This document shows, one piece after another, positions 6,866 to 7,356 of a stretch of 7,356 bases of DNA (position 1 is its first letter; each line of letters begins with the position of its first letter). The position numbers and the translations under genes are program-made. A model generated the notes under the pieces. That model was not told where the DNA came from, searched no databases, and worked only from the letters and a program-made list of their open reading frames with translations. Source of the stretch: Gammaproteobacteria bacterium (GTDB lineage: Bacteria > Pseudomonadota > Gammaproteobacteria > Enterobacterales > Kangiellaceae); the NCBI GenBank assembly GCA_013372875.1, contig JABXIW010000055.1, positions 1 through 7,356 on the forward strand. Direction: 5' to 3'.

Positions 6866-6899
6866 GACAACAAACAACAATAAGCCCCAAAACGGAGCT
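6866..6899 (-). terminator. Weak hairpin with T-rich tail in the uhpA leader, possible attenuator
   Basis: On the minus strand AGCTCC pairs with GGGGCT (6 bp, one G-U) around a GTTTT loop (6883-6899). It is followed by the T-rich run TATTGTTGTTTGTTGTC. It lies between the proposed uhpA promoter and the uhpA ATG. It could terminate leftover transcripts from uhpT or attenuate uhpA expression, but the stem is short and the T-run interrupted, so chance is quite possible. Confidence 0.3.
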
Positions 6900-6911
6900 A
6901 ACAGAAAAACC

Positions 6912-6948
6912 TTTAATGATACTGAATTGATCAACTCATTTTAATGAT
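6912..6948 (-). repeat. Two 9-bp direct repeats flanking a palindrome at the uhpA promoter
   Basis: The minus-strand sequence ATCATTAAA occurs at 6940-6948 and again at 6912-6920, a 28-bp interval. The palindrome TTGATCAA lies between them. The two copies overlap the proposed -35 and -10 elements of uhpA. Such an arrangement could be a regulator site, but the interval is not a whole number of helical turns and the DNA is AT-rich. No regulator can be named. Confidence 0.35.
6916..6944 (-). promoter_or_regulatory. Candidate sigma-70 promoter of uhpABC
   Basis: On the minus strand TTAAAA (-35, four of six) and TATCAT (-10, five of six) are spaced by the optimal 17 bp. Transcription would begin near 6909, leaving a leader of about 64 nt before the uhpA ATG. 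It lies just downstream of the hairpin ending uhpT. A separate uhpABC promoter fits E. coli, where the regulators are expressed independently of the strongly inducible uhpT. Confidence 0.45.
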
Positions 6949-6950
6949 CT

Positions 6951-6978
6951 TGCGCGCTTTACCGAAGTAAAGCGCGCA
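6951..6978 (-). terminator. Perfect 12-bp UUCG hairpin after uhpT
   Basis: On the minus strand TGCGCGCTTTAC and GTAAAGCGCGCA form a perfect 12-bp stem closed by the very stable C(UUCG)G tetraloop. It begins 6 nt after the uhpT stop. No U-tract follows (next bases AGATCATTAAAATG), so it is not a textbook intrinsic terminator. It could block 3' exonucleases and stabilise uhpT mRNA, or act as a partial or Rho-assisted terminator that lowers flow into uhpABC. Confidence 0.6.
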
Positions 6979-6984
6979 GAGAAG

Positions 6985-7356
6985 TTAGGCTTGGTTTTGT
7001 GCAAGTTGAAGCTTCTTCGCGTGTCGAATCTTCTTCTCTTCCGCGATAGCAACGAAAGCAAGCAAAACAATACAAATCATGGCGGAGGTATCTAGGGCTG
7101 CGAAAGTACCTTTCCAGCCTGTTAGACCGAAGATTGGTGTACCGTCTGCAATCATACCGAGACCAAGTTTCGCGAAGCTGTCACCGATTAGGTAAGCGAA
7201 TGTACCTTTCACACCGTCAGCCACACTGATTGCTTTTTTAGGAACAAAACCAACCGCTGCAACACCGATAAGAAGTTGCGGACCAAACACCAAGAAACCA
7301 AGTACGAATAGAGATGACAAGTACATGAATTCATTTGTTGCGTGTTGGTAGAACTC
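6985..7356 (-). CDS. uhpT: Hexose-phosphate:phosphate antiporter UhpT, C-terminal part (cut by window edge)
   Basis: The last 123 residues of an inner-membrane transporter that imports hexose 6-phosphates in exchange for inorganic phosphate. The reading frame is open to the window edge at 7356, so the remaining roughly 340 residues (E. coli UhpT has 463) lie outside. The first ATG seen inside the window (7326) is an internal Met, because upstream codons ([10 protein letters not shown]) continue the homology to E. coli UhpT. Recognisable blocks are [46 protein letters not shown] and [11 protein letters not shown], followed by a basic C-terminal tail. The Asp and Lys of GDSFAK are the charged membrane pair typical of UhpT and absent from the UhpC copy in this window. 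A UUCG hairpin follows the stop. In E. coli the promoter is activated by UhpA; the corresponding region is not visible here. Confidence 0.95.
   Translation of the reverse strand, partial: EFYQHATNEFMYLSSLFVLGFLVFGPQLLIGVAAVGFVPKKAISVADGVKGTFAYLIGDSFAKLGLGMIADGTPIFGLTGWKGTFAALDTSAMICIVLLAFVAIAEEKKIRHAKKLQLAQNQA

Noticed and set aside
6846..6890. Extended UhpA starting at TTG 6890 with a hydrophobic leader
   Set aside because: The receiver domain should begin at [10 protein letters not shown] as in E. coli UhpA; a membrane-like leader makes no sense for a DNA-binding regulator.
6928..6935. TTGATCAA as an FNR-type site
   Set aside because: The FNR consensus needs four bases between the TTGAT and ATCAA half-sites; here the half-sites overlap.

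Overview
The window reads as chromosomal DNA from a gamma-proteobacterium, most likely a Vibrio. The Harveyi clade is my guess from the gene set and protein sequences; I ran no database search. Every recognisable gene lies on the minus strand, so transcription runs from high to low coordinates: uhpT (3' part only), uhpA, uhpB, uhpC, manA, then an HMG-CoA reductase gene (mvaA).

Positions 3388-7356 hold a complete sugar-phosphate sensing and uptake system. UhpC (membrane receptor related to the transporter) and UhpB (membrane histidine kinase) detect external hexose phosphate. UhpA (NarL/LuxR-type regulator) is the phosphorylated output, and UhpT is the hexose-phosphate:phosphate antiporter it should control. 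In E. coli uhpT lies downstream of uhpABC; here it lies upstream, separated from uhpA by a perfect 12-bp UUCG hairpin and a promoter-like sequence. uhpA and uhpB share one base and uhpB and uhpC are 6 bp apart, so uhpABC looks like one operon.

Positions 2040-3263 hold manA, a type I mannose-6-phosphate isomerase, after a good terminator-like hairpin for uhpC. ManA would turn imported mannose-6-phosphate into fructose-6-phosphate, so its position makes metabolic sense. Its start region is odd. The only strong ribosome-binding site serves a 13-codon leader ORF that overlaps the annotated start in another frame, and that site can be paired inside a hairpin.

Positions 417-1679 hold a soluble class I HMG-CoA reductase without a membrane domain. 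No other mevalonate-pathway gene is in view. It probably has its own promoter(s) in the 360-bp gap after manA. Positions 1-416 contain no gene I can support, only small inverted repeats and a hairpin behind mvaA.

I see no phage, transposon, CRISPR, tRNA or rRNA signal and no clearly new multi-gene system. The points most worth a second look are the manA leader region, the rearranged uhp order with its intergenic RNA structures, and the orphan HMG-CoA reductase with a variant signature motif.
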